Positions 23,695-31,120 of a stretch of DNA of 45,736 bases are shown here, in pieces. The stretch is from DASPJQ01 sp035299065 (lineage in GTDB: Bacteria > Bacteroidota > Bacteroidia > Flavobacteriales_D > UBA2798): positions 1 through 45,736 of the forward strand of contig DATGXI010000090.1 in NCBI GenBank assembly GCA_035299065.1. The letters run 5' to 3'. The position numbers and the translations under genes were made by a program. Each line of letters opens with the position of its first letter. The first letter of the stretch is position 1. Under the pieces are notes generated by a model, which had not been told where the DNA came from, did not search any database, and was given only the letters and a program-made list of their open reading frames with translations.

Positions 23695-23716
23695 CCCCGA
23701 ACTCATAAACCAATTT

Positions 23717-24529
23717 ATGCGCAAGATTAATTATTCAATGGCTGTATTTGCTGCGTTTGCAATGCTGGCTACCTTCTCATCAACCATGACTTCGTGTGGT
23801 GGCAAAGCTGAATCTGAAAATTCAGACACGACTAAAAAAGACACCGCTGCAGCGTATACCATAGCGCCAGAACTTCAGGCAATGATTGCAAAATTTAAGG
23901 AGTACCAGGAATGGCCTTATAAAGCAGACACGGCCTTGTTGAATAGAGAAAGTAATGAGATTGGCGACTCATTGACAAGTGCCGATGTAGCCTTGTTGAA
24001 TGTTAACTGGATGAAACACGATTTACTAAACAGTGTTGAATGGGAAATAGGCGATTACAATAAAATTGACTCCATTAAAGTTGCGGGCAAGTACAATGAG
24101 TATTGCGAAGGAATGGAACCTGGTGAAACCAAAACGGCTAACGTTTACGCAATAAATAAACTTTTTGTGAATGAAGATACCTGGATATTGGTGTGGGCTT
24201 TGCGCAATGGAAGTTATGAAGCCTGTCCGTACTCAAATACAACCAACATATTTGCCACAACAGTTTACAAAGGAACAATAAGCGAGAGTTTTATGCTGGC
24301 TGAAAAAACAGTGGCCGGAGATCCGCCTGTTCATATGGATAGTGAGGCTACAAGTGTATTGGAAAAAGATGGCACGCTGATCATAAACACGGAACTGGAA
24401 GAGTCAGAGGACGGTGAGGAATTATCAACCACTAAAAACCGTTATGCGTTTAAACTGGTTAACGGAAAATGGGAAAAAGGCAAGGAAGAAAAGGGTAAAC
24501 CCGTAATTACGAAAATACCACAGGAGTAA
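23717..24529 (+). CDS. Lipoprotein of unknown function
   Basis: 270 residues from the ATG at 23717. The signal sequence ends in TSCGGK with C27 as lipidation site. The S/D/T/K-rich linker (SENSDTTKKDTAAAY) is followed by a globular part (LQAMIAKFKEYQEWPYKAD, ALLNVNWMKHDLLNSVEWEIGDYN, WILVWALRNGSYEACPYSNTTN, MDSEATSVLEKDGTLIINTELEES) and a K-rich tail. No domain is recognised. The gene is divergent from the efflux operon and ends in a strong terminator (24558-24583), so it is a monocistronic unit. The upstream region to 23558 is not part of it: no signal peptide starts there. Confidence 0.75.
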   Translation: MRKINYSMAVFAAFAMLATFSSTMTSCGGKAESENSDTTKKDTAAAYTIAPELQAMIAKFKEYQEWPYKADTALLNRESNEIGDSLTSADVALLNVNWMKHDLLNSVEWEIGDYNKIDSIKVAGKYNEYCEGMEPGETKTANVYAINKLFVNEDTWILVWALRNGSYEACPYSNTTNIFATTVYKGTISESFMLAEKTVAGDPPVHMDSEATSVLEKDGTLIINTELEESEDGEELSTTKNRYAFKLVNGKWEKGKEEKGKPVITKIPQE

Positions 24530-24557
24530 TAAAAATAGGCTGGATAAATTGATTTAA

Positions 24558-24583
24558 AAAAAGGAGACGTAAGTCTCCTTTTT
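24558..24583 (+). terminator. Bidirectional intrinsic terminator
   Basis: GGAGAC-GTAA-GTCTCC stem (24563-24568 with 24573-24578) flanked by A-run and T-run, so it works on both strands. It serves the lipoprotein gene and, from the other side, the nitrilase/aminotransferase operon. Confidence 0.9.
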
Positions 24584-24687
24584 AGTTTTAATTCAGTAAA
24601 TTTTTTTTTGGAAAGCTGTTGATAAACGCGAACCTGTGGTGTTACAGAGTCATCCCATTCATCATAACCAAAAGCGTTCCTGGCTTT

Positions 24688-25467
24688 CTACTTTATCACA
24701 AACGCATCTGCATCTTTCCAAAACGGCAATTTTTCACGGTACTCATTCAATGGTTTTTTGAAAATGGTAATTTGTTTTACCCACGATTTGGAAACAGGCC
24801 CTTTTAGAATGGTTTTGCCAAGAAAATCGGTAACGCTGCTGTTTCCCAAATGATCAACTTTGCGAATGTCTTTTCCAATGCGGTTTACACCTGCAACATA
24901 ACATTGGTTTTCAATAGCGCGTGCAATAAGTAATTGTTCCCAGGCATTGTTGCGCGGGGCCGGCCAGTTAGCCACGTAAAGCATCAAATCCGTTTCAGCG
25001 TTAATGTTTCGTGACCACACAGGGAACCGAATGTCATAGCAAATAAAAGGCGCAATGTTCCATCCTTTGTAATTGATAAGTACTTTGTCTTTTCCTTTTG
25101 TATAATGGTTGTTTTCATCGCCTGGTGAAAATAAATGCCTTTTGTCATAGGTATAAATTTCTCCATTAGGCATTGCCCATACAAACCGGTTATAATTTTT
25201 TTTATTTTCTTTGATGATTAAGCTTCCGCAAACAACCGCTTTTAATTTTTTGGCTTTTGTTTTCATCCATGTTACCGACTCGCCTTCCATTGTTTCGGCA
25301 AGTAGTTTGGCATTCATGCTAAACCCGGTTAAAAACATTTCGGGGAGAATGATGATGTCGGTTTTTTTTATGGTTGAAAAAAGCTTATCAAATGTGGCTT
25401 TGTTATTTGTTTTGTCTTCCCAGGCAAGGTTGGCCTGTACAAGGGTAAGGTTTAATGAATCGCTCAT
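24688..25467 (-). CDS. Nitrilase-superfamily omega-amidase (Nit2/YafV-like)
   Basis: 259 residues. The catalytic triad of the superfamily is clear: E43 in ILPEMFLTGFS, K109 in YDKRHLFSPGDE, and C143 in PFICYDIRFPVWSRN. The YDKRHLFS...GDE and CYDIRFP contexts are those of omega-amidases, which hydrolyse alpha-ketoglutaramate or alpha-ketosuccinamate to the keto acid and ammonia. The gene overlaps the aminotransferase by 4 nt, and the two probably act in series. It is cytosolic. Start ATG at 25467 (MSDSLNLTLVQANLAWED). The activity itself is inferred from the family. Confidence 0.85.
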   Translation of the reverse strand: MSDSLNLTLVQANLAWEDKTNNKATFDKLFSTIKKTDIIILPEMFLTGFSMNAKLLAETMEGESVTWMKTKAKKLKAVVCGSLIIKENKKNYNRFVWAMPNGEIYTYDKRHLFSPGDENNHYTKGKDKVLINYKGWNIAPFICYDIRFPVWSRNINAETDLMLYVANWPAPRNNAWEQLLIARAIENQCYVAGVNRIGKDIRKVDHLGNSSVTDFLGKTILKGPVSKSWVKQITIFKKPLNEYREKLPFWKDADAFVIK

Positions 25468-26621
25468 ATCTTGTTCAGAATTTGAATGGCTTTATCAAGG
25501 GTATCTTCTTTTTTTGCAAAACAAAACCGCAGTAAGTGCTGATCGGTTTTTGTATTGTAGAAAACCGAAACAGGAATGGATGCAAGTTTATATTCTGTAG
25601 TCAATCTTTTTGCAAAGTCCACATCGTTTTCTTTTGAAATGGGTGAGTAGTCAAGCAGCTGGAAATACGTGCCTTTTGCCGGAACAATTTTAAACCGCGA
25701 ATTTTTTATGCCTTCAATAAAATAATCGCGTTTGGCCTGGTAAAAGTTGTTTAACTCCAAATAATTATTTTCATCTTTCAGGTATTCGGCAATGGCATGT
25801 TGTGCAGGTGTATTGCAACAAAATACCTGGTATTGGTGAGCTTTTCGTACCTCGGCCATTAAGTCGGCAGGGCCAGCCATGTACCCCATTTTCCATCCCG
25901 TGACATGGAAAATTTTTCCAAATGAAGCAACAATAACTGAACGTGAAGCCAGTTCGGGTGAAGTTGCCATGCTTAAATGCTTTTGCCCGTCAAAAATCAA
26001 ATGCTCATACACTTCATCGCTCAAAATAATAATACCGGTACCCTTTACAATTTTTTCAAGTTCCTTGATGTCATTTGATGATAATACGGCCCCGCTTGGA
26101 TTGTGTGGGGAATTAAGGATGATCATGCGTGTTTTACCATTCACCGTTTTTTTTACTTCTTTCCAGTTTATTTTAAAATCGGGTGCACTAAGTTTAACAT
26201 AGCGGGTAATGCCCTTGTGAAGGGTTACTGCCGGTTCATAACTATCATATGCCGGTGTAAAAACAACCACTTCATCGCCCTCACGCACAAGTGCCGAAAT
26301 AGTTGAGTACAATGCCTGTGTTCCTCCCGCAGTAACGGTTATTTCTGTATCAGGATTATATTCTGTATGGTATAATTTTTTGAATTTGGCAGATATTACT
26401 TCACGCAAAACCGGTAAACCCTGCATGGGTGCATATTGGTTCATGCCGGTAGTCATGTATTTATTTACCAATGAAACAAGTTCACTGCTAATATTAAAAT
26501 CAGGAAAGCCCTGTGAAAGGTTAATGGCCTGGTGATCGGCTGCCAGCTTAGACATAACAGTAAAAATACTGGTGCCAACCTGTGGTAATTTTGAGGGTAT
26601 GGATTGGTTAAATATGGGCAT
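25464..26621 (-). CDS. PLP-dependent aminotransferase, YbdL (methionine/glutamine transaminase) type
   Basis: 385 residues of fold-type I class I aminotransferase. Visible are NQYAPMQGLPVLREVI, AGGTQALYSTISALV (phosphate region), NSPHNPSGAVL, SDEVYEHLIFDG with D202 and Y205, and the Schiff-base lysine K236 in VASFGKIFHVTGWKMGYM. A C-terminal Arg is in HLLRFCFAK. The opening LPQVGTSIFTVMSKLAADHQAINLSQGFPDF is that of YbdL/kynurenine aminotransferase-like enzymes. Paired with an omega-amidase it would use glutamine as amino donor, for example to regenerate methionine from its keto acid, and the amidase removes the alpha-ketoglutaramate produced. First gene of the two-gene operon. Confidence 0.88.
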   Translation of the reverse strand: MPIFNQSIPSKLPQVGTSIFTVMSKLAADHQAINLSQGFPDFNISSELVSLVNKYMTTGMNQYAPMQGLPVLREVISAKFKKLYHTEYNPDTEITVTAGGTQALYSTISALVREGDEVVVFTPAYDSYEPAVTLHKGITRYVKLSAPDFKINWKEVKKTVNGKTRMIILNSPHNPSGAVLSSNDIKELEKIVKGTGIIILSDEVYEHLIFDGQKHLSMATSPELASRSVIVASFGKIFHVTGWKMGYMAGPADLMAEVRKAHQYQVFCCNTPAQHAIAEYLKDENNYLELNNFYQAKRDYFIEGIKNSRFKIVPAKGTYFQLLDYSPISKENDVDFAKRLTTEYKLASIPVSVFYNTKTDQHLLRFCFAKKEDTLDKAIQILNKI

Positions 26622-26625
26622 GGTG

Positions 26626-26633
26626 TAAATGTA
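26626..26633 (-). promoter_or_regulatory. -7 box 4 nt before the aminotransferase start
   Basis: On the minus strand TACATTTA (one mismatch to TAnnTTTG), then CACC and the ATG at 26621. This predicts an almost leaderless mRNA. Confidence 0.4.
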
Positions 26634-26710
26634 TATTTAGAATATATTCGTACCTTGGTTTTTAATAAAAAAAGTGTTCACAATTGTTAAAATTACTGTA
26701 ATAGAAAATT

Positions 26711-26968
26711 ATGACGTTTAAAAATTGCATTGTGGCTACCTTTATTGGTAGTATTTTCTTTTCCTGCAGGGCCAATCCAGAAGATTTGGCCAAGGATTAC
26801 TGCAATTGCCGACTGGAAATTGAAAAGGGAACAAAATCAGAGGATGATTGTAAAGATATGGCCGAGTCACATACCTTGAGGTTGCAGGATGAAGAAGGCG
26901 CCTTTGCCAAATACAGCGAAAAGGTTTTGGATTGTCTTAGTAACAGCGAAATGAAGGAACAAAAATGA
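26711..26968 (+). CDS. Small lipoprotein
   Basis: 85 residues. The N-terminal hydrophobic segment ends with SIFFSC, giving lipidation at C19. The mature part has further Cys residues (YCNCRLE, DDCKD, DCLSN) in a helical, E/K/D-rich sequence, possibly a small disulfide-bonded helical protein. No family recognised. Its stop overlaps the start of the monooxygenase-like gene by 4 nt (26965-26968), so they are coupled. Confidence 0.65.
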   Translation: MTFKNCIVATFIGSIFFSCRANPEDLAKDYCNCRLEIEKGTKSEDDCKDMAESHTLRLQDEEGAFAKYSEKVLDCLSNSEMKEQK

Positions 26969-27255
26969 TTACACGTGTTGTTAAACTGAGCTTCGAGGCT
27001 GATCGCATTGAACCTTTCAAAAAAATATTTAACGATACAAAAGACGGTATTCGCAGCTTCAAAGGTTGCATCGAGGTAAATGCATTTCAGCACGCAGCCG
27101 ATCCATCTGTTTTTTTTACCATAAGCAAATGGGATTCAGAAGCGGATTTGGAGAATTACCGAAATTCTGAATTTTTTACAAAGGTGTGGACATTGACCAA
27201 ACAAGGGTTTAAGGAAAAACCTGAGGCCTGGACATTGAACCAGGTGCAGAATTGA
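26965..27255 (+). CDS. Antibiotic-biosynthesis-monooxygenase (ABM)-like small protein
   Basis: 96 residues forming one ABM/dimeric alpha-beta barrel half: MITRVVKLSFEADRIEPFKKIF, GCIEVNAFQHAADPSVFFTISKWDSEADLENYRNSEFFTKVW. The central FFTISKWDSEADLENY stretch is the typical ABM strand-helix. Family members oxidise aromatic or quinone compounds or degrade heme without cofactors, acting as dimers; many have unknown substrates. It is coupled to the small lipoprotein and ends 31 nt before the TetR gene, in the same direction. It may be cotranscribed with it, but the operator between them suggests a separate promoter for tetR. Confidence 0.75.
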   Translation: MITRVVKLSFEADRIEPFKKIFNDTKDGIRSFKGCIEVNAFQHAADPSVFFTISKWDSEADLENYRNSEFFTKVWTLTKQGFKEKPEAWTLNQVQN

Positions 27256-27264
27256 TTATTTTAG

Positions 27265-27280
27265 CCGAATACTTGTTCGG
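27265..27280 (+). promoter_or_regulatory. TetR-type operator CCGAA-N6-TTCGG before the tetR gene
   Basis: CCGAA (27265-27269), 6 bp, TTCGG (27276-27280), ending 6 nt before the ATG of the TetR gene. The same arrangement occurs at 27871-27886. It would block transcription or the start of its own gene (autorepression). Confidence 0.6.
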
Positions 27281-27286
27281 GTTTTT

Positions 27287-27859
27287 ATGAAAAAGAAAAT
27301 TACACGCAGGGAAGAGTCTTTGTTAACCTTGTTGGAAATTATTGCTGAACGCGGCATACAGGATGCGCCCATGTCACTGGTAGCTGAGCGGTCAGGTATT
27401 GCCATCGGAACAATTTACCACCATTTCAAAAGTAAGGATGAAATGGTTGAGGCTTTATATTGTCACTTAAAGGCCGAAATGGGCGATGCGTTGAACAAAA
27501 ATGTTGTTGTTACTGATACGATTAAGCAACAGTATTTTACCTACTGGCACAACCTGTATAAATTTTACAGGAAAAACGCGTCAACGTTTTATTTCCTTGA
27601 ACAATGTGACAAACACCCAATTGTAAGCGCAAGCGTAAAAGAGGCCAATTTTATCCATTATGGACATATTTATAATTTCCTTGAAACCGGCATGAAGGCC
27701 GGAGTTTTGAGAAAAATGGACACCGAACTCATGCTTTCCTTTATTTATGGAACAGTTGTTTCAACCGTACACGCAGTACTCAATGGCCGTATTAACGGTC
27801 AAAAAGCTGCTGTTGAGCAAGTTTGCCAGTCAAGCTGGGACGGTGTTAAAATAAATTAA
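27287..27859 (+). CDS. TetR family transcriptional repressor
   Basis: 190 residues. The helix-turn-helix at ~24-55 reads MSLVAERSGIAIGTIYHHFKSKDEMVEALY, the canonical TetR pattern (IGTIYHHFKSK). The C-terminal ligand domain has AcrR-like helices with aromatic residues (YFTYWHNLYKFYRKNASTFYFLEQ, FIYGTVVSTVHAVL). It lies directly before an SDR gene, and both carry CCGAA-N6-TTCGG sites, so it probably represses itself and the SDR gene until a ligand, perhaps the SDR substrate, binds. ATG at 27287. The ligand cannot be inferred. Confidence 0.92.
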   Translation: MKKKITRREESLLTLLEIIAERGIQDAPMSLVAERSGIAIGTIYHHFKSKDEMVEALYCHLKAEMGDALNKNVVVTDTIKQQYFTYWHNLYKFYRKNASTFYFLEQCDKHPIVSASVKEANFIHYGHIYNFLETGMKAGVLRKMDTELMLSFIYGTVVSTVHAVLNGRINGQKAAVEQVCQSSWDGVKIN

Positions 27860-27870
27860 TTTTATAAAAA

Positions 27871-27886
27871 CCGAACGTTCATTCGG
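27871..27886 (+). promoter_or_regulatory. TetR-type operator CCGAA-N6-TTCGG before the SDR gene
   Basis: ACCGAACGTTCATTCGGT (27870-27887) is a near-palindrome sitting about where the -33 region belongs, 9 nt upstream of a TAATTTTA -7 box (27896-27903). Binding would block the promoter. Matches the site at 27265-27280. Confidence 0.65.
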
Positions 27887-27895
27887 TATTTATAC

Positions 27896-27903
27896 TAATT
27901 TTA
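27896..27903 (+). promoter_or_regulatory. -7 box of the SDR gene
   Basis: TAATTTTA (one mismatch to TAnnTTTG), 17 nt before the ATG at 27921, just downstream of the predicted operator. Confidence 0.45.
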
Positions 27904-27920
27904 CCTCAAATTAAATAACC

Positions 27921-28754
27921 ATGAATACTGTATTTATTACCGGTGCATCATCGGGTATAGGCAAGGAAACGGTGAAGTACTTTGCGCAAAAAGGATGGAA
28001 TGTGGCCGCAACCATGCGTAACCCTTCAAAAGAAACCGAATTAACTAAAATCGCCAACGTAAAGCTCTACAGGCTTGATGTAAATGATGCAGCCAGTATT
28101 GAAGCAGCTTTAAAAGGGGCCATTACTGATTTTGGAGGAATTGATGTTGTATTGAACAATGCAGGTTTTGCAGTGGTTGGTCCGTTTGAATCGGCAACGG
28201 ATGATGAGATCAGGAAACAGTTTGAAACAAATGTTTTTGGAGCCATGCGTGTGACAAAAGCCATTCTGCCCCATTTCAGGCAAAAAAATAAGGGTACAAT
28301 TATTACTGTAACCAGTATGGGCGGACTCATAACTTTTCCCTTGTATAGTTTATATCACAGTACAAAATGGGCAATGGAAGGATTTATGGAATCGTTGCGG
28401 TATGAATTACGCCCATTCAATATAAAAGTTAAAAACATTGAACCGGGAGCTATTAAAACCGATTTTTATGAGCGCTCAATGAATCGCACCGATAAACCTG
28501 AATTTAACATGTATGATGCCTATTCGGCCGTTGCACACGGTAATATGGATAAAGTTGCACTGAACGCTCCGGGACCAAACGTGGTTGCAAAAAAAATATT
28601 CAAGGCTGCCAATTCAGGAACATTTCGTTTGCGTTACCCTGTTGGGGGCGGTGCACCATTCTTACTTTTTATAAGGCGGGCATTGCCTAACAGGTGGTTT
28701 TTTGGACTGGTGAGAATGATTGTTGAGAAAGGATATAAAAAGAATATGGGATAA
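27921..28754 (+). CDS. SDR family NAD(P)-dependent oxidoreductase
   Basis: 277 residues. Rossmann cofactor motif TGASSGIG (7-14), NNAG (79-82), catalytic S132 in TVTSMGG, Y145 and K149 in YHSTK. The chain is longer than classical SDRs (~250) and ends with a hydrophobic/basic segment (FLLFIRRALPNRWFFGLVRMIVEKGYKKN), which could sit at the membrane. TMRNPSKE after strand 2 suggests an NADP preference through the Arg, but this is a guess. Substrate unknown. It is controlled most likely by the preceding TetR protein. Confidence 0.92.
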   Translation: MNTVFITGASSGIGKETVKYFAQKGWNVAATMRNPSKETELTKIANVKLYRLDVNDAASIEAALKGAITDFGGIDVVLNNAGFAVVGPFESATDDEIRKQFETNVFGAMRVTKAILPHFRQKNKGTIITVTSMGGLITFPLYSLYHSTKWAMEGFMESLRYELRPFNIKVKNIEPGAIKTDFYERSMNRTDKPEFNMYDAYSAVAHGNMDKVALNAPGPNVVAKKIFKAANSGTFRLRYPVGGGAPFLLFIRRALPNRWFFGLVRMIVEKGYKKNMG

Positions 28755-28767
28755 AGAGGTTTTGTTT

Positions 28768-28802
28768 AAAGGGAACTCTTGATCAAAGAACTAGTTTCCT
28801 TT
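28768..28802. terminator. Hairpin between convergent SDR and membrane hydrolase-like genes
   Basis: AAAGGGAACT (28768-28777) pairs with AGTTTCCTTT (28793-28802) with one wobble, and the stem reaches the stop codon of the minus-strand gene. The A/T ends give a bidirectional terminator-like shape. Confidence 0.4.
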
Positions 28803-29795
28803 AATTCTCACCCATAATTTCCCTAAGGCTTTGAAACGTGAAAAGCTCCAATTGCCTTTTTCAATTTTCAATGTATTCTTCTTCTCGTTAAAAATCAATT
28901 TCCACCTGAATACCCATGGCGCTTCTTCGTAAAAACCACTCATTTTCCCAAACCGCACATCGCAAAAATAAAGCCCATCAGGTTGTTTTTCGAAACAATA
29001 CATGTTTTTCGAAAAATATTTTAGTTTCAATATGCGTGGTTCAGTATGAAAGACAGCCGGTAGCAACGAGTCGTTTTTCGGGTAAAATGTAAACATGGGC
29101 GGTTTTGAATCAAACCATGAGTGATAACCCAGGTAATAGCCATCTTTAGCAATTGTTACGTTATAAAATAATATTTGATTAAATGCAGTTGGCGCGGCAA
29201 ACGATTGTGTGTATTCAATTTTTTGTTTATCCAGTTCCTCTTTGAAAATTTTGTTGTGAATGCTTTGGTTTAGGAGTGTAAAAAGTAAATAGCTGGTTGA
29301 TAAAATTATGCCGCGGTTGTTCCATTTTGTGCGTTTCACATGATCCTTACCCGCACGCATAACAGCAATAAGGCAAAAAATATAAATGAGTGTGTAAACC
29401 GGATCAATGATAAATATGCTGTTTATGTCAACCCTGAAATCACTGAAAGGTAAAAACAGGGGGGTTCCGTACCCGGTAAAAATGTCAAGTAATGGATGTG
29501 TTAAAAGCGAAAAGAAAAACAAGAAAAACCAGGTTCGCCATTTAACTGTTTTGTTGAATTTATACAAAATAGAGGCAAGAATGGGCGCAACAACGAATGA
29601 GAAAAACATGCTGTGCGTGTAGCCACGATGCACCAGTAACGCAGTAACATTGTCAAAAAACGGTGTTAAAAAAGTATCCAGGTCTGGAATGGTTCCGCCA
29701 ATTGCGCCCCAAAACAAGGCTTTATTGCCCAATTGTTTACCGGCAGCAGCTTGTCCGCAGGCGGCACCTAAAACTATTTGCGAGAGCGAATCCAT
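28791..29795 (-). CDS. Membrane-bound metal-dependent hydrolase-like protein (YdjM/DUF457 family)
   Basis: 334 residues from the ATG at 29795 (MDSLSQIVLGAACGQAAAG), the usual start of this family. Motifs are TIPDLD, VHRGYTHSMFF and THPLLDIFTGYGT, which contain the conserved His/Asp set thought to bind metal. About four membrane helices follow in residues ~70-230, then a beta-rich C-terminal part (WSFSRFKALGKLWVRIKGN). Proteins of this group (annotated metal-dependent hydrolase or inner membrane YdjM) have no confirmed substrate. It is divergent from 29822-30511 with only 26 nt between the starts. Confidence 0.85.
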   Translation of the reverse strand: MDSLSQIVLGAACGQAAAGKQLGNKALFWGAIGGTIPDLDTFLTPFFDNVTALLVHRGYTHSMFFSFVVAPILASILYKFNKTVKWRTWFFLFFFSLLTHPLLDIFTGYGTPLFLPFSDFRVDINSIFIIDPVYTLIYIFCLIAVMRAGKDHVKRTKWNNRGIILSTSYLLFTLLNQSIHNKIFKEELDKQKIEYTQSFAAPTAFNQILFYNVTIAKDGYYLGYHSWFDSKPPMFTFYPKNDSLLPAVFHTEPRILKLKYFSKNMYCFEKQPDGLYFCDVRFGKMSGFYEEAPWVFRWKLIFNEKKNTLKIEKGNWSFSRFKALGKLWVRIKGN

Positions 29796-29810
29796 TTCTG
29801 TAAAAATATA

Positions 29811-29818
29811 TATATTTA
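29811..29818 (+). promoter_or_regulatory. -7 box 3 nt before the start of the secreted protein gene
   Basis: TATATTTA (one mismatch to TAnnTTTG), then CGT and the ATG at 29822. This predicts a nearly leaderless mRNA. The AT-rich block also serves the divergent gene at 29795. Confidence 0.45.
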
Positions 29819-29821
29819 CGT

Positions 29822-30511
29822 ATGCAAACACGTTTTTTCGGCATGTTTGGGTTGATAGTACTTACCGCACTGTTGGCCTTTTCACAAAAAAGCAATAAGT
29901 TGGATATAAGGCCATATTATTTTCCGTATGCGCAATTTTTGAATCCAACTGTGTATGCCTATGAACGGATTGGTAATACATCGGGGACCAACAACCTTTT
30001 CTATTGGTACATGGTAACAGTGGTAAACAACAAGGATACCATTTTTTATACCAGCTCGTATAGCGAAAATTTTTTATTGCTTGATACCATGACCGAACGA
30101 ATTAGTAAAAAAGGAAGTGAGCTGGTTGGGTTTAATTATTTTGACAAGCATACGCGCCTTACCAAAACCGATGTGTTTAAATGGAAACAGGCCATCAAGG
30201 AGTCAATTTTCTTTGCGTATGAATCGGGATCAACCGAAGACGAAACAGTGACAGAAAAAAAAAGAACTCTTACCAATGCGTCTTTGGAAGTCATGTATAA
30301 CAACAAGTCATACCCGGCAATTGAGATGACCGATGTTTTTACCAACAGGTATAAAAATGGCAAACCGTCAACCAGTTTTAACCGAACATGCATGTATGCC
30401 AAAGGAATTGGACTGGTTCAATTTACCAACAAATTGCCCGAGGGCAACCAAACCCTGGTTCTCAAAAAAATATATTCTGAACAGGAGTGGGAAAAATTAA
30501 AACGGGAGTAA
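29822..30511 (+). CDS. Secreted protein of unknown function
   Basis: 229 residues with a signal peptide (FFGMFGLIVLTALLAFSQ, 1-22). The mature part starts YYFPYAQFLNPTVYAYERI and contains strand-rich pieces (FYWYMVTVVNNKDTIFYTSSY, GFNYFDKHTRLTKTDVFKWKQ, ASLEVMYNNKSYPAIEMTDVF, GIGLVQFTNKLPEGNQTLVLKKIYS). No domain is recognised. It ends 124 nt before the UspA-like operon; the TTCTAAT repeats lie between, so they are separate units. Confidence 0.6.
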   Translation: MQTRFFGMFGLIVLTALLAFSQKSNKLDIRPYYFPYAQFLNPTVYAYERIGNTSGTNNLFYWYMVTVVNNKDTIFYTSSYSENFLLLDTMTERISKKGSELVGFNYFDKHTRLTKTDVFKWKQAIKESIFFAYESGSTEDETVTEKKRTLTNASLEVMYNNKSYPAIEMTDVFTNRYKNGKPSTSFNRTCMYAKGIGLVQFTNKLPEGNQTLVLKKIYSEQEWEKLKRE

Positions 30512-30540
30512 GCAACGCATTTAGTTGCCTCAACCCTCAA

Positions 30541-30578
30541 TTCTAATCTCTTTTAAGGCTTTCTAATGCAATTCTAAT
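30541..30578 (+). promoter_or_regulatory. Predicted OmpR-type regulator binding site: phased TTCTAAT direct repeats
   Basis: TTCTAAT at 30541-30547, 30561-30567 and 30572-30578, the last two as TTCTAAT-GCAA-TTCTAAT (11-bp period). A weaker TTTTAAG at 30551-30557 completes an approximately 10-11-bp ladder. The same TTCTAAT-N4-TTCTAAT arrangement occurs upstream of the OmpR-type regulator gene at 34416-34433. It lies 22 nt upstream of the -33 element of the UspA-like operon. Confidence 0.65.
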
Positions 30579-30599
30579 CCGCCTCTAAAACACCTTTAA

Positions 30600-30633
30600 T
30601 TTGAGCACAATAGGTTTGCTGTCAATATATTTG
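30600..30633 (+). promoter_or_regulatory. Promoter of the UspA-like/YoaK operon
   Basis: TTTG (30600-30603), a 22-nt spacer, and TATATTTG (30626-30633), both perfect to the Bacteroidota consensus. The ATG follows after 2 nt, so the transcript should be leaderless. Confidence 0.7.
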
Positions 30634-30635
30634 AT

Positions 30636-31115
30636 ATGCAAAACATACTTATACCCACCGATTTCACCATAGGATCACTCAAGCTGGTGAAACATGTGTT
30701 GGATACCACAACTTCAGACGAAATCAGGCTGGTTTTTGTTTGTGGTGTTTACCTTCCGTCATCAATCACCGAAATGCTGTTTTATTCACCCGAAAAAACC
30801 TTGCTCGAGTGTATGAATACTGAATTTACGGATGGTTTGGAAATAATTCGCAGTAAATACCAATCACGTATTAACAAGGTGCAGATAGAAATTTTTTATG
30901 GCACAACCAATGCCGCCTTTTCAAATTTCCTGGAAGCCCATAAAATTGATTGCATATTTATGCCTGCCGACTATCGTTTCAAGGTTTTTCACAACCGGAG
31001 TTTTGATTGCATACCCTATTTGCAAAAGGCAAAAGTTCCTGTACAAAGTATTGGTTGGGTTGAAAAAACCGGCCTGCCCGAAAAAGATTTACTGGCTGAA
31101 CTATTTCTTACCTGA
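30636..31115 (+). CDS. Universal stress protein (UspA)-like protein, divergent
   Basis: 159 residues. The UspA fold is recognisable at the N-terminus (NILIPTDFTIGSLKLVKHVLD, LVFVCGVYLPS) and in the middle (NKVQIEIFYGTTNAAFSNFLEAHKIDCIFMPADYRF). The ATP-binding GxxG(x9)GS/T motif of typical Usp proteins is not clearly present, so it may be a non-ATP-binding member. First gene of a three-gene operon (6 nt to the next). Upstream are the phased TTCTAAT repeats, suggesting control by the OmpR-type system at 32302-34358. Confidence 0.6.
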   Translation: MQNILIPTDFTIGSLKLVKHVLDTTTSDEIRLVFVCGVYLPSSITEMLFYSPEKTLLECMNTEFTDGLEIIRSKYQSRINKVQIEIFYGTTNAAFSNFLEAHKIDCIFMPADYRFKVFHNRSFDCIPYLQKAKVPVQSIGWVEKTGLPEKDLLAELFLT

Positions 31116-31120
31116 GAATT

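Noticed and set aside
23558..23716. N-terminal extension of the lipoprotein gene from an upstream ATG
   Set aside because: It would bury the signal peptide and lipobox and include the predicted promoter and LytTR site; ATG at 23717 is used.
28791..29831. Start of the membrane hydrolase-like gene at 29831
   Set aside because: The family begins MDSLSQ at 29795; the extra codons overlap the divergent gene's promoter and start.
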